Of a DNA stretch of 47,421 nucleotides, positions 1 to 8,160 are shown piece after piece. Below the pieces are notes generated by a model that made no database searches, had not been told where the DNA came from, and saw only the letters and a program-made list of their open reading frames with translations. The DNA comes from an uncultured Selenomonas sp. (GTDB lineage: Bacteria; Bacillota; Negativicutes; Selenomonadales; Selenomonadaceae): assembly GCA_905372355.1 (NCBI GenBank), contig CAJPOT010000012.1, positions 1 through 47,421 of the forward strand. Reading direction: 5' to 3'. The stretch's first letter is position 1, and each line of letters opens with the position of its first letter. Both the position numbers and the translations under genes were made by a program.

Positions 1-314
1 CTCTTCCTTTGCTGCCTTCCCCGTCTGCTCTGGCATTTGCGCCGCCCAAGGAGCGCATTGAGGCGAGCCTTCGCTCGGAAGCGCGCCCTGACTATCCGCC
101 TGACCTCATTGAGGAAGACGTCGAGGGCAGCGTCACGATCAAGATCTTCGTTGCGTCCGATGGCTCGATCGAAGATGTCGCCGTCATCTCGTCCTCGGGC
201 TACGCCGCGATGGACAGTGCGGCGGTGGCTGCAGGCTATCGCTTCACGTTCAACCCCGGCGACGGCGGTGCACGCGGCGTCTGGACAAAGACGTTTCACT
301 TCCGCCTGAACTGA
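1..314 (+). CDS. TonB C-terminal domain protein (5' partial)
   Basis: This is the C-terminal end of a TonB-family energy transducer, which links the inner-membrane proton motive force to outer-membrane receptors. The reading frame (codons from base 3) is open to the window edge, so the N-terminus and any membrane anchor lie outside. What remains shows the TonB C-terminal pattern: a YPPDLIEEDVEGSV segment, a strand resembling KIFVASDGSIEDVAV, then a helix-plus-strand stretch ending in a short aromatic strand. It lies a few bases upstream of a TonB-dependent receptor, so it probably energises the receptors of this locus. A TTG at 9 is only an internal codon. Assignment to the TonB fold is good; pairing with these particular receptors is inference from position. 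Confidence 0.8.
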   Translation, partial: LPLLPSPSALAFAPPKERIEASLRSEARPDYPPDLIEEDVEGSVTIKIFVASDGSIEDVAVISSSGYAAMDSAAVAAGYRFTFNPGDGGARGVWTKTFHFRLN

Positions 315-336
315 ATTTATGGAAGAAGGATATATT

Positions 337-2361
337 TTGCAAAGCAAGAAAAAGAAGATGCTCACTCTCGCCATCGCGACTGCATTTATGGCGACATCCG
401 TCCCCGCTTGGGCGGCGCAAATGCCAGAGCAGACGGGGAAGGCAGCAAAGGAAGAGTCTTCTGCTGTGCCTGTGGCAGCGGCAGAAGACGATCATGCGCT
501 TGAAGATACCGTCGTGACAGCGACGCGCCGCGAGAAGCGCGACATCGACGTGCCGGCGGCGACCATGGTCATCACAGGTGAGGCCATCAAGGAGAGCGGC
601 GCCGCCGATGCAGCGGACGCGCTCGCCAAGGTCAACGGCTTCGCCTACAAATCCTTCGGCCCTTCCGGAGCCTCGATGGGAACGATGAACAACGAGCTGA
701 ACGTGCGCGGCTTCAAGAGCGGCACCCTCGTGCTCATGAACGGCAATCCTATCTCATGGCGCGGCAAGTACAACCTCGACCAGATCCCTGCCGATCAAAT
801 CGAGCGCATCGAGGTCGTCAAAGGCTCGGGATCCGTCCTCTACGGCAGCGAGGCGATGAGCGGCATCGTGAATATCATCACGAAGAAAGGCGCGAGCAAC
901 GCGGCGCATGTTGGCTTCGGCAACTTCGGACAGCGCCAGTACGGCGTGAGTGCAGGCGACGATCGCTTCGGCGTCTACTACAATTACGACAAGTGGGGGC
1001 ATCTGAACGGCCTTGCCGAGACGGACGTCATATCTACGAAGTTCAAAGGCTCGACGCGCACCGACTTGCGCGATGTGGAGAAGACGAGCGCGGGGCTGAC
1101 ATACCATATCAATCCGCAGCTGGATTTCCTCTTCGGCTACTACAAGACGGAGGCGACCTACCTGCGCTTCGTCGACCGTGTGGATCGCACGTCCTCGGGC
1201 GTGCGCCTCGGCGATCCGTTCCATGCACGCACCTACACGACGGAGCAGTACGTGAGCCAGCTCAACTACCACGATCATGCGTGGAAAGGCAGCTTCTACT
1301 TCAATACGGGAACGGTGGAAGCGAAGGGGCCGACAGAGATTTCGCGCACGGGTGCGAAGACGCCTGGCGATTGGTACAACACGCGTGAGCGCAATACGAC
1401 GTACGGCGTCGATCTGCAGCGCACATGGAAGATCGATCCGAAGGCGACCGCCGTACTCGGCTTCAGCTTGGAGCATGAACTCTACGAAGCTCTGCCTGCT
1501 CGCTCGACGGCGAATCCCACGAGCTACATGCGCAACAACTGGGGCGTGTTCGGTCAATGGGAGCAGAAGTTCACCGAGCGCGATACGGGCGTCTTTGGCG
1601 TGCGCGAGACGTGGACGACAGCGGCGATGCGCGATGAGAACTATCATAATTTCAGCGCCTCGGGTCAGTGGCTGCACAAGCTCGACCACGAAAACAGCCT
1701 CTATCTTTCCGTCAGCCAGTCCTTCATCATGCCGAAGTTCGCCCAGATGTACGGTGCGAGCAGCCGCCTCGTGCCTGCACCGGATTTGAAGCCTCAGACG
1801 GGCGTTACCTATGAGATTGGCTGGAAGGCGAAGCATGCAGGACATACGTGGAAGGCGGCGCTCTTTCACATGGACGTGAAGGACAACATCACGGCGACTT
1901 GGAAACCGCGGGAGGACAGGTACCAGTACACGAACGAAGATTTTCGCAACACGGGACTGGAACTTTCGTGTGAGACGCAAGGAAAGCACGGCTTTTCGTG
2001 GAACTGGGGAGTCACATGGCAGAATCCCGAGACGAAGGGCAGCAAGGGCACGGACTGGGAGCGCACCTTCGGCAAGCTGCAGCTTACGGGCGGCGTTCTC
2101 TACAAGAAGGGCAAGTGGAGCTCGTCGCTTACAGGCTCCTACCTTGCAGGCCGCGTGCAGTCGCCGTCGAGCGAGCCCGCCTATGCGTGCAAGCCGTACT
2201 TCCTCACGAGTTGGAGTACGGCCTACCATCCCGACGAAAGAAGCGAGATTCGCCTGACCGTGGAAAACGTGCTCGACCGTGCGGATGTGACGTCGCATAC
2301 GGGCGCGAACTACCGCGTTGCGCCGACGAACTTCATGTTGAGCTGCAACTATACGTTTTGA
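337..2361 (+). CDS. TonB-dependent outer-membrane receptor 1
   Basis: A FepA/CirA-like outer-membrane receptor that would import a scarce ligand (siderophore, haem or corrinoid type) using TonB. I prefer the TTG start at 337 because GAAGAAGGA (322-330) lies 6 bases upstream; an ATG at 319 lies before that Shine-Dalgarno. The protein opens with a lysine-rich signal peptide ending near AWAAQ. A TonB-box-like DTVVTATRR follows, then a plug domain with the ELNVRGF and IERIEVVKGSGSVLYGSEA motifs, and a barrel of roughly 480 residues ending in the aromatic strand SCNYTF, the usual terminal Phe for BAM recognition. It is the first intact gene of a one-directional uptake locus. Ligand is unknown. Confidence 0.93.
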   Translation: MQSKKKKMLTLAIATAFMATSVPAWAAQMPEQTGKAAKEESSAVPVAAAEDDHALEDTVVTATRREKRDIDVPAATMVITGEAIKESGAADAADALAKVNGFAYKSFGPSGASMGTMNNELNVRGFKSGTLVLMNGNPISWRGKYNLDQIPADQIERIEVVKGSGSVLYGSEAMSGIVNIITKKGASNAAHVGFGNFGQRQYGVSAGDDRFGVYYNYDKWGHLNGLAETDVISTKFKGSTRTDLRDVEKTSAGLTYHINPQLDFLFGYYKTEATYLRFVDRVDRTSSGVRLGDPFHARTYTTEQYVSQLNYHDHAWKGSFYFNTGTVEAKGPTEISRTGAKTPGDWYNTRERNTTYGVDLQRTWKIDPKATAVLGFSLEHELYEALPARSTANPTSYMRNNWGVFGQWEQKFTERDTGVFGVRETWTTAAMRDENYHNFSASGQWLHKLDHENSLYLSVSQSFIMPKFAQMYGASSRLVPAPDLKPQTGVTYEIGWKAKHAGHTWKAALFHMDVKDNITATWKPREDRYQYTNEDFRNTGLELSCETQGKHGFSWNWGVTWQNPETKGSKGTDWERTFGKLQLTGGVLYKKGKWSSSLTGSYLAGRVQSPSSEPAYACKPYFLTSWSTAYHPDERSEIRLTVENVLDRADVTSHTGANYRVAPTNFMLSCNYTF

Positions 2362-2430
2362 GAAATTATCGATGAGAGGGCGGCATGGAGCATCTGCATT
2401 CTTCGACGCTTTCGGACAGGGGGGAGAGAT

Positions 2431-3411
2431 GTGCAGGAGCTTTTGAACATCTCAGATCATGCGTGCGATACGCTGGGTGTCCTCGACGGTGATCCGTCGC
2501 GCCTTGCTGCACTTTTGCAGCAGGGCGGCCTTTCCGGCATCGAGCTGATGGTCACGGGCTATGGCGATCCGGCTTTCTTTCCGACGGAAGCGATTCAAGG
2601 CGTGCATCTGCGCTTCTGGCCGAACTGGCTCGATTTCTGGCTGGGCAACGAAGAGGAACTGCAAAAGGAGTTTGGCAGCAGAGAGAACGTCGCTGCCGTC
2701 TTCGGGGAGAATCGCGCAGAGTGGCTCGCGCTTTGGCGCGAGAACATGCGCACGGCGGCGCGTGTCGGGGCACGCTATGTCGTCTTTCATGTAGCGAATG
2801 CGCGCAGCTGGGAGATGAAGTGCCGCCATTTCGCCTATGGATCGGTGCAGGTCATTGACGCTACGGCGGAAGTGGTGAACGCCATCTCGGATGTTCTTCC
2901 TGAGGAGTGTTTGCTGCTCTATGAAAACCTCTGGTGGCCGGGATTGACGCTGACCGAGCCGAAGCTCGCCACGCGTCTGCTCGAAAAAACGCATCATGAA
3001 CGCACAGGATTCGTGCTCGACACGGGCCACATGATGAATACGAATACGAGTCTGACGAATGAGGAGGAAGCTGTCCGATATATTCTGCAAAAGGTGGAAA
3101 ATCTCGGCTCTTTGCGAGAAAGGATCTTTGCCATGCATCTGCACCGATCACTTTCGGGCGATTTCGTGCAAAGGAGCATGGTTGAGGCGCAGAAGGAGGA
3201 GATGCGGACACTGTCCTTTGAGGAGGGGTATCGTTACGTCTCGGCAGTCGATCGCCACGAGCCATTCGAGACTGCAGCTGTGCGTCGCCTGATCGAGGCG
3301 GTCGCGCCCGAGTTCCTCGTGCATGAGTTTCTGATTTCCTCGTGGGAGGAGTGGCAGAAGAAGGTGAAGAAGCAGAAAAACAGTCTTTGGGGAGGTGATG
3401 CATCGGAATAA
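2431..3411 (+). CDS. Xylose-isomerase-like TIM-barrel protein
   Basis: A 326-residue protein of the sugar phosphate isomerase / AP endonuclease 2 superfamily. The GTG start is preceded by GGGGGAGAG. Features that suggest a metal-binding TIM barrel are GIELM (Glu38), FHVAN (His120), YENLWWPG (Glu165), DTGHMM (Asp197, His200), MHLHRS (His236, His238) and a terminal VHEF (His298, Glu299). These are the positions where this superfamily places its metal ligands. The reaction is not predictable from the fold: members isomerise or epimerise sugars, cleave DNA at abasic sites, or oxidise peptides. It lies between a TonB-dependent receptor and an ABC ATPase, so it may act on the imported ligand or its breakdown product (inference). 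Confidence 0.75.
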   Translation: MQELLNISDHACDTLGVLDGDPSRLAALLQQGGLSGIELMVTGYGDPAFFPTEAIQGVHLRFWPNWLDFWLGNEEELQKEFGSRENVAAVFGENRAEWLALWRENMRTAARVGARYVVFHVANARSWEMKCRHFAYGSVQVIDATAEVVNAISDVLPEECLLLYENLWWPGLTLTEPKLATRLLEKTHHERTGFVLDTGHMMNTNTSLTNEEEAVRYILQKVENLGSLRERIFAMHLHRSLSGDFVQRSMVEAQKEEMRTLSFEEGYRYVSAVDRHEPFETAAVRRLIEAVAPEFLVHEFLISSWEEWQKKVKKQKNSLWGGDASE

Positions 3412-3458
3412 AGAGAGATGTAAGTTTGTTGTTTATCTAGGAGAAGGAGTGTATTTTT

Positions 3459-3965
3459 ATGAAGTTGAAGAAAATTGCTGTAAGCTTGCTGCTGGGCGCA
3501 ACTCTCGCCGCTGGAAGTGCCGTATGCGGTGCGGAAGGGCTTGATTGGATCACGCCGCAGGATATGTCGCTTGGCGGCGTGGAGCCGGGAATGTCACTTG
3601 ACTATGTGGAGAGCATTTACGGACCGATGAAAGATGTGCAGTCGCATTACGTCGAGCATCTCTTCGGCTACGGCGACACCGTGAAGATCGTGCCATCGGC
3701 GGATGGTATGAGTGTGAAGTCCGTCCTCGTCAAGGGAAACAACGGCTGGGCGACGCCTGCAGGTGTGACTGTCGGCATGGATGCTTCGATCTTGCAAAAA
3801 ATCTATGGCACGGGTGCAGTCGACTCGACGAAGCATAAGAAACACCGTATGCCAGGCTACGACTATTACACGTATTGGCAGACAGACAATCCGTTTCACT
3901 ATCTGACCTTCGGTGTCAAGAACGGCAAGATCGCCTTCATCAAGGTCGGTTTGATGCAGAAATAA
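3459..3965 (+). CDS. Secreted protein with two tandem G-x-x-x-G repeat modules
   Basis: A 168-residue protein not assigned to a named family. GAGAAGGAG precedes the ATG. The N-terminus is a clear signal peptide (KLKKIAVSLLLGATLAAGSA, cleaved near VCGAEG), so the mature protein is probably periplasmic. The mature part has two related modules: SLGGVEPGMSLDYVESIYG and, later, AGVTVGMDASILQKIYG. It ends with YDYYTY and a strand ending LTFGVKNGKIAFIKVG. The same arrangement recurs in the anchored protein at 20601-21773. The pattern recalls small BamE/SmpA-like periplasmic modules, but I cannot confirm that. It sits 3 bases upstream of the ABC ATPase, which suggests co-transcription with the uptake genes. 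Confidence 0.75.
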   Translation: MKLKKIAVSLLLGATLAAGSAVCGAEGLDWITPQDMSLGGVEPGMSLDYVESIYGPMKDVQSHYVEHLFGYGDTVKIVPSADGMSVKSVLVKGNNGWATPAGVTVGMDASILQKIYGTGAVDSTKHKKHRMPGYDYYTYWQTDNPFHYLTFGVKNGKIAFIKVGLMQK

Positions 3966-3968
3966 GAT

Positions 3969-4727
3969 ATGGAAATCCGTGTAGAAGATCTCGAAAAATC
4001 GCTTGATGGTCGCAAGATCATCGAGCGCATCAATCTCGCAGTCAAGGACAAAGAAACTGTTGGCATCATCGGACCGAACGGCAGCGGCAAGAGCACGCTC
4101 TTGAAGTGCATCTACCGCGTGCTGGAGCCGGAATTGGGCAAGGTCTTTCTCGGTGGCGATGAACTGCGTGATCTCTCGGTGCGCGAATCGGCGATGCGTC
4201 AGGCCGTACTCGCGCAGCATCACAGCACGGGATTTGACTTCACGGTGCTCGAAGTCGTGCTTATGGGCAGAAGCCCCTACAAGGGCATATTAGAGCGATA
4301 CAACGAGGATGATTTCGCGCTCGCTCATAAGTATCTCGCATTCACGGGCATGGAAAGGTTCGCCAAGAGCTCGTTTGCGACGCTTTCGGGCGGCGAACAG
4401 CAGCGCGTGATGCTCGCGCGTGCGCTCACGCAGTCGACGCCGTGTCTCATCCTCGATGAACCGACGAACCATTTGGACATCCGCTATCAGCTGCAGGTCA
4501 TGGAAAATGTACGGCAGATGAATCTCACGGTCATCGCCGCCATTCACGACCTCAATATTGCCGCCGCTTACTGCGATCGTCTGATCGCCATGCGGCGCGG
4601 TCATATCATTCGGGAGGGGACGCCGAGGGAGTTGCTGACGGAAGAGTTTATCTATGAGCTTTACGAGGTTCATGCGCGCGTCGTAGAACTTGATGACGAT
4701 GCCGTCGTTATTTCGTATCGTTTGTAA
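3969..4727 (+). CDS. ABC transporter ATP-binding protein, FepC/BtuD type
   Basis: The cytoplasmic ATPase of a metal-chelate or corrinoid importer. It has the usual family length (252 residues). All motifs are present: Walker A GPNGSGKST (35-43), signature LSGGEQQR (139-146), Walker B CLILDEPT (159-166) followed by NHLD, and a switch histidine in IAAIHDLN. It starts 3 bases after the preceding gene and is the only ATPase gene in this locus, so it probably energises the FecCD-type permease encoded at 9150-10199, about 4.4 kb downstream. That separation is unusual, since binding protein, permease and ATPase are normally adjacent. Confidence 0.93.
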   Translation: MEIRVEDLEKSLDGRKIIERINLAVKDKETVGIIGPNGSGKSTLLKCIYRVLEPELGKVFLGGDELRDLSVRESAMRQAVLAQHHSTGFDFTVLEVVLMGRSPYKGILERYNEDDFALAHKYLAFTGMERFAKSSFATLSGGEQQRVMLARALTQSTPCLILDEPTNHLDIRYQLQVMENVRQMNLTVIAAIHDLNIAAAYCDRLIAMRRGHIIREGTPRELLTEEFIYELYEVHARVVELDDDAVVISYRL

Positions 4728-4742
4728 GGGGAGGAATCCACT

Positions 4743-5045
4743 ATGATGGAAAAGGAATGGCTGCTGAACAATCCACATCTGACAGCGGAAAAGATGAGCC
4801 CGATTGAGGAGCGCATCCCTGCGGCTCGCGCGGAGGTGCATGAAGGACTTTCGCGTGCGAAGGGCATCCTTGGGGAAGAGGGCTACAAGAAGTACCTTGC
4901 GCCGCTGCAGAATCTCGCGAAGAGCGGCACGACACTCCTCGTCACGGTACGCACAGCGCGTGAGCGCACGATGCTCGTGAAGGAGTGCCTGCCCGCTTTG
5001 AAGGAAGCCTTCGGTGCAAACGTCGTCAAGGTCGTTGCCGTCTGA
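4743..5045 (+). CDS. Small conserved-looking protein of unknown function
   Basis: A 100-residue soluble protein, not recognised, preceded by GGGGAGGAA. It has no signal peptide, no membrane segment, no cysteine and no terminal Gly-Gly, so it is not an obvious ubiquitin-like partner for the E1-like enzyme encoded immediately downstream. Its second half (GYKKYLAPLQNLAKSGTTLL, then a helix, then VVKVVAV) has the order of elements of the DnaA N-terminal interaction domain (a small KH-like fold). The similarity is by eye and weak. Its stop codon lies one base before the best start of the adenylyltransferase gene, which implies translational coupling. Confidence 0.65.
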   Translation: MMEKEWLLNNPHLTAEKMSPIEERIPAARAEVHEGLSRAKGILGEEGYKKYLAPLQNLAKSGTTLLVTVRTARERTMLVKECLPALKEAFGANVVKVVAV

Positions 5046-5046
5046 T

Positions 5047-5850
5047 ATGGGCGATGAGGAAATGCACACGCAGCAGTTGACGCAGGAAGAGTGTGAGCGG
5101 TATTCGCGCCAGATGCTGCTTGCGGGTGTTGGCGAGGCGGGGCAGCGGAAGCTTCTCGCCTCGAAGCTTTTAATTGTAGGCGCGGGCGGGCTTGGCTCGC
5201 CTGCGGCGATGTATCTCGTGGCATCGGGCGTCGGCGAGATCGGCGTTGTCGACGATGATGACGTCGACATCTCCAATTTGCAGCGCCAGATAGCGCATCG
5301 GTCGGTGGATGTTGGCAGGAAGAAGGCGGATTCGATGGCGAGGGCGCTCGCCGCGCTTAATCCCGCTGTGCGCGTTAACGTCTATCGGGAGAGACTTTCT
5401 GAGGACAATGCCGAGGATATTCTCTGTGACCGCAGCTATGACTTCGTTCTCGACTGCACGGACAATTTCCCCGCGAAGTTTCTCATCAATGATGCCTGCG
5501 TGCGTCTGCATAAGCCTTTTTCTCATGCGGGAATCACGGGATTCAGCGGGCAGATCATGACCGTCCTGCCAGGAGAAAGCCCGTGCTATCGCTGCATCTT
5601 CGAGGATGTGCCCAAAGAGGGGACAGTGCCGACGAGTCGCGAAATCGGCGTTCTGGGCGCAGCGGTAGGCGTCATGGGATCTTTGCAGGCGGTTGAGGCT
5701 GTTAAGTATATTCTGGGCATCGGGGATCTTCTTGTTGGGCGATTGCTGATTTACGACGCGCTGACGATGAGGTTTCGTGAAGTGGAATTGCCAAAGCGGA
5801 ATGAGAGATGTGCCGCTTGTAATGAGGAGGTGATGTCGCAAGAGTTCTGA
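5047..5850 (+). CDS. E1-like adenylyltransferase, ThiF/MoeB/HesA family
   Basis: Members adenylate the C-terminus of a ubiquitin-like sulfur carrier or a peptide. I chose the ATG at 5047, just after the preceding stop; ATG 5062 is an alternative. From 5047 the protein is 267 residues. It shows the nucleotide-binding loop GAGGLGSP (45-52), DDDVDISNLQRQ (70-81), DCTDNF (136-141) and two zinc-type pairs, CYRC (Cys180, Cys183) and CAAC (Cys255, Cys258). The stretch that normally contains Cys before AGV(L/V)GP in ThiF and MoeB (E. coli ThiF Cys184) reads PTSREIGVLGAA here, with Ser197 in place of the Cys. A ThiF-like covalent thiolation step is therefore unlikely. No ThiS- or MoaD-like gene is visible. 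Its place among uptake genes is unusual. Confidence 0.9.
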   Translation: MGDEEMHTQQLTQEECERYSRQMLLAGVGEAGQRKLLASKLLIVGAGGLGSPAAMYLVASGVGEIGVVDDDDVDISNLQRQIAHRSVDVGRKKADSMARALAALNPAVRVNVYRERLSEDNAEDILCDRSYDFVLDCTDNFPAKFLINDACVRLHKPFSHAGITGFSGQIMTVLPGESPCYRCIFEDVPKEGTVPTSREIGVLGAAVGVMGSLQAVEAVKYILGIGDLLVGRLLIYDALTMRFREVELPKRNERCAACNEEVMSQEF

Positions 5851-5902
5851 TGCGATGCGTATACGGTGAAATCATATTACAAGGGAAGGAATCAAAATCA
5901 AG

Positions 5903-8146
5903 ATGTACAAAAGGATTAGAAAGAACAAGGAGAAGTTTTTGGCATTTGCCGTTTCCTGTATGGTACTCGGCATGCCGCAGGCATTTGCAGCGGAAAATAC
6001 GGGGGGGGGTATATCTGAGGCTGAGGAAAATGTGACTGTATCGAAGGATTCGCAAGAAGCGGCCTCGGCAAAGGATTACGACCTCGGTGGCACAATTATC
6101 TCGGCGGATCGCCGTAAAATCAAGAATCCCTACACGACGGGCGGCGATGTCAACGTCATCACGCGCACGGATATTGAGAAGCACAATTATTCGACGATAC
6201 AGGATGCCTTGAAAAATATTCCCGGCGTGCGTATTTCTACACCAGGCTATCGCGGTGGTGAATATGGCTACGAGGCCTTCAATACGGAGTTTACCATCAA
6301 TGGTGAGGGAAGCATCGTCGTTCTCGTTGATGGCAGTCGCATCGACAATGACGCGAATGCTTTTGCGGGAAATAAATCGCGCGTCAATCTCAGCACACTG
6401 CCCGGCATCGACAATGTAGAGCAGATCGAAGTTATCAAAGGCAGTGGTGCTGCCATCTATGGCGCGGATGCTGCAGGAGGCGTTATTTCCATCACGACAC
6501 GCCACGGCACGTCGAAGCCGCGCACGACACTGAATCTTTCGACAGGTTCTTGGGGGCATCATCGCTACGCACTCACGCATACGGGTTCGGAAGATGATGG
6601 TACGATCAAGTATGCCCTTTCTGTCAGCCGTGAGATGAGCGGTGACACGAAATACAAGGATGTCTATACGGGAAAGTCGGAGCGCTTCAATAATACGCAT
6701 TATAAGAGCGACAACGCTGCTTTCAATCTCAGAAAAGATTTTGATGCAACGCACAGTTTGTCACTCAATTATTACTATGCTAACGAAAGGGCGCACTATC
6801 CCATCACGGCGCCGGATTATCGAAATATGGAATCTTTTTACAATGGCACGATGGCGCCTGTTGATCCAGTGAAGCATCGCTACATCGGGCTGAACAGTAG
6901 GATTCCCGGCTATCGCAACATCTTCCTCTATGATGCATGGCTGGGTTCGCACGATGAGACGTTGACAAACAACGTGTCGCTTAAGTATGTCTTCGATAAA
7001 ACGGATGAAGGGGCGGAAAGCTTCGTGCGCGTGTTCCGCAACTACACTCGCTACAACATGGCGGATTATGCGGGCATGTGGAATGTTCCTTATCCGTATA
7101 TTTCGGAGTTCTGGGAGAATGCGAAAGCGAACCCTGGAATCCACAAGGACGTCGAGCAATCGACAGGCGCATCTGTGCAGTTGGCAAAGCATATTGACCG
7201 ACATAGCCTAACGGGGGGCATCGACTATCGCAAAAGCGAATATGAGGGCTGGACTTCACGAGGGACAAGCGATACGAGCCGCACGCTTTGGGATCTTTAT
7301 TTGCAGGACAAGATACGTCTCAGCGACAAGTTTGCCTTGACGCCGGGACTTATTTACACGCATTACGGAAGTGGGAAATATAAGAAGACGAATTTCGAGT
7401 CTTCGCAAAAGTTGAGTTTTTCCCTTTACGGCAGTTACGATTTCGACAAGCAGTCCAATGCATATTTTTCTGCTGTACAGATTTTTAAGCCTGTGACAGG
7501 ACTGGATCGCTCGCGTCAGTTCGCTGGCGATGTCTTACAAGACGAAAAGGGGTGGAGCTATACGCTGGGGGCGAGCCGTCACTTTACGGAGCGTGATACA
7601 GCGGAAATCAACTACGGCGTTACCGACATGAGCAATGCCATTGGCCGCTACAGCATCCATGATGGTTCGGATTGGGTACGTTATTCGGTTAATGCCAAGC
7701 GTAAGAAACAGGCTTTGAACTTGGCGTATACGCATCGCTTTGACAATGCGTGGTCGCTTGGTTTGTCTTATAGCTGGGTCAATGAGACGTTTTCGACGAA
7801 AAATGTGCGCCGTAATCCAGATGGGACGAATCCGGATGATTTCATCAACGCTTACCGTCCGCGCAACATTTATCGCACGCATTTGATGTACGATCGGGAT
7901 CGTTGGTTTGCCGATCTTTCCTATACTGTTTATTCGGGCAACGATACGCGATTCTTCTCAGACTCACATTTCGATCTGCTTGATCTTTCCGTGAATTATC
8001 GAGTGGCCGAAGATTGGCAGTTGTATCTGAACGTCTACAATATCTTGAATACGACATATGAGACTCGGGCTTTGGCAGTCTATGGACCCGGCGCTTTGCC
8101 GGAAGCGGGACGGAGTTTCATGCTCGGTGCGAAGTATACGTTCTGA
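5903..8146 (+). CDS. TonB-dependent outer-membrane receptor 2
   Basis: A second TonB-dependent receptor, 747 residues, distinct from the one at 337. A signal peptide runs to about AFAAENTGG. Next come a plug domain (GGTIISADRR near the TonB-box position, VNVITRTDIEKHNYSTIQDA, NVEQIEVIKGSGAAIYGADA) and a large barrel ending in MLGAKYTF with the terminal Phe. The start lies after AAGGGAAGGAATC. The stop codon overlaps the first bases of the next reading frame, and the downstream binding lipoprotein and permease follow without a gap. This receptor is therefore the best candidate for the outer-membrane step of that ABC importer. Ligand is unknown. Confidence 0.93.
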   Translation: MYKRIRKNKEKFLAFAVSCMVLGMPQAFAAENTGGGISEAEENVTVSKDSQEAASAKDYDLGGTIISADRRKIKNPYTTGGDVNVITRTDIEKHNYSTIQDALKNIPGVRISTPGYRGGEYGYEAFNTEFTINGEGSIVVLVDGSRIDNDANAFAGNKSRVNLSTLPGIDNVEQIEVIKGSGAAIYGADAAGGVISITTRHGTSKPRTTLNLSTGSWGHHRYALTHTGSEDDGTIKYALSVSREMSGDTKYKDVYTGKSERFNNTHYKSDNAAFNLRKDFDATHSLSLNYYYANERAHYPITAPDYRNMESFYNGTMAPVDPVKHRYIGLNSRIPGYRNIFLYDAWLGSHDETLTNNVSLKYVFDKTDEGAESFVRVFRNYTRYNMADYAGMWNVPYPYISEFWENAKANPGIHKDVEQSTGASVQLAKHIDRHSLTGGIDYRKSEYEGWTSRGTSDTSRTLWDLYLQDKIRLSDKFALTPGLIYTHYGSGKYKKTNFESSQKLSFSLYGSYDFDKQSNAYFSAVQIFKPVTGLDRSRQFAGDVLQDEKGWSYTLGASRHFTERDTAEINYGVTDMSNAIGRYSIHDGSDWVRYSVNAKRKKQALNLAYTHRFDNAWSLGLSYSWVNETFSTKNVRRNPDGTNPDDFINAYRPRNIYRTHLMYDRDRWFADLSYTVYSGNDTRFFSDSHFDLLDLSVNYRVAEDWQLYLNVYNILNTTYETRALAVYGPGALPEAGRSFMLGAKYTF

Positions 8147-8160
8147 TGGAGACGGGTTTG

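Noticed and set aside
754..2298. A 514-residue open frame on the minus strand
   Set aside because: It is antisense to TonB-dependent receptor 1 and has a low-complexity Arg/Ala-rich composition typical of a shadow frame.
4743..5045. The 100-residue protein as a ubiquitin-like sulfur carrier for the E1
   Set aside because: It lacks the C-terminal Gly-Gly needed for adenylation and ends in VVKVVAV.
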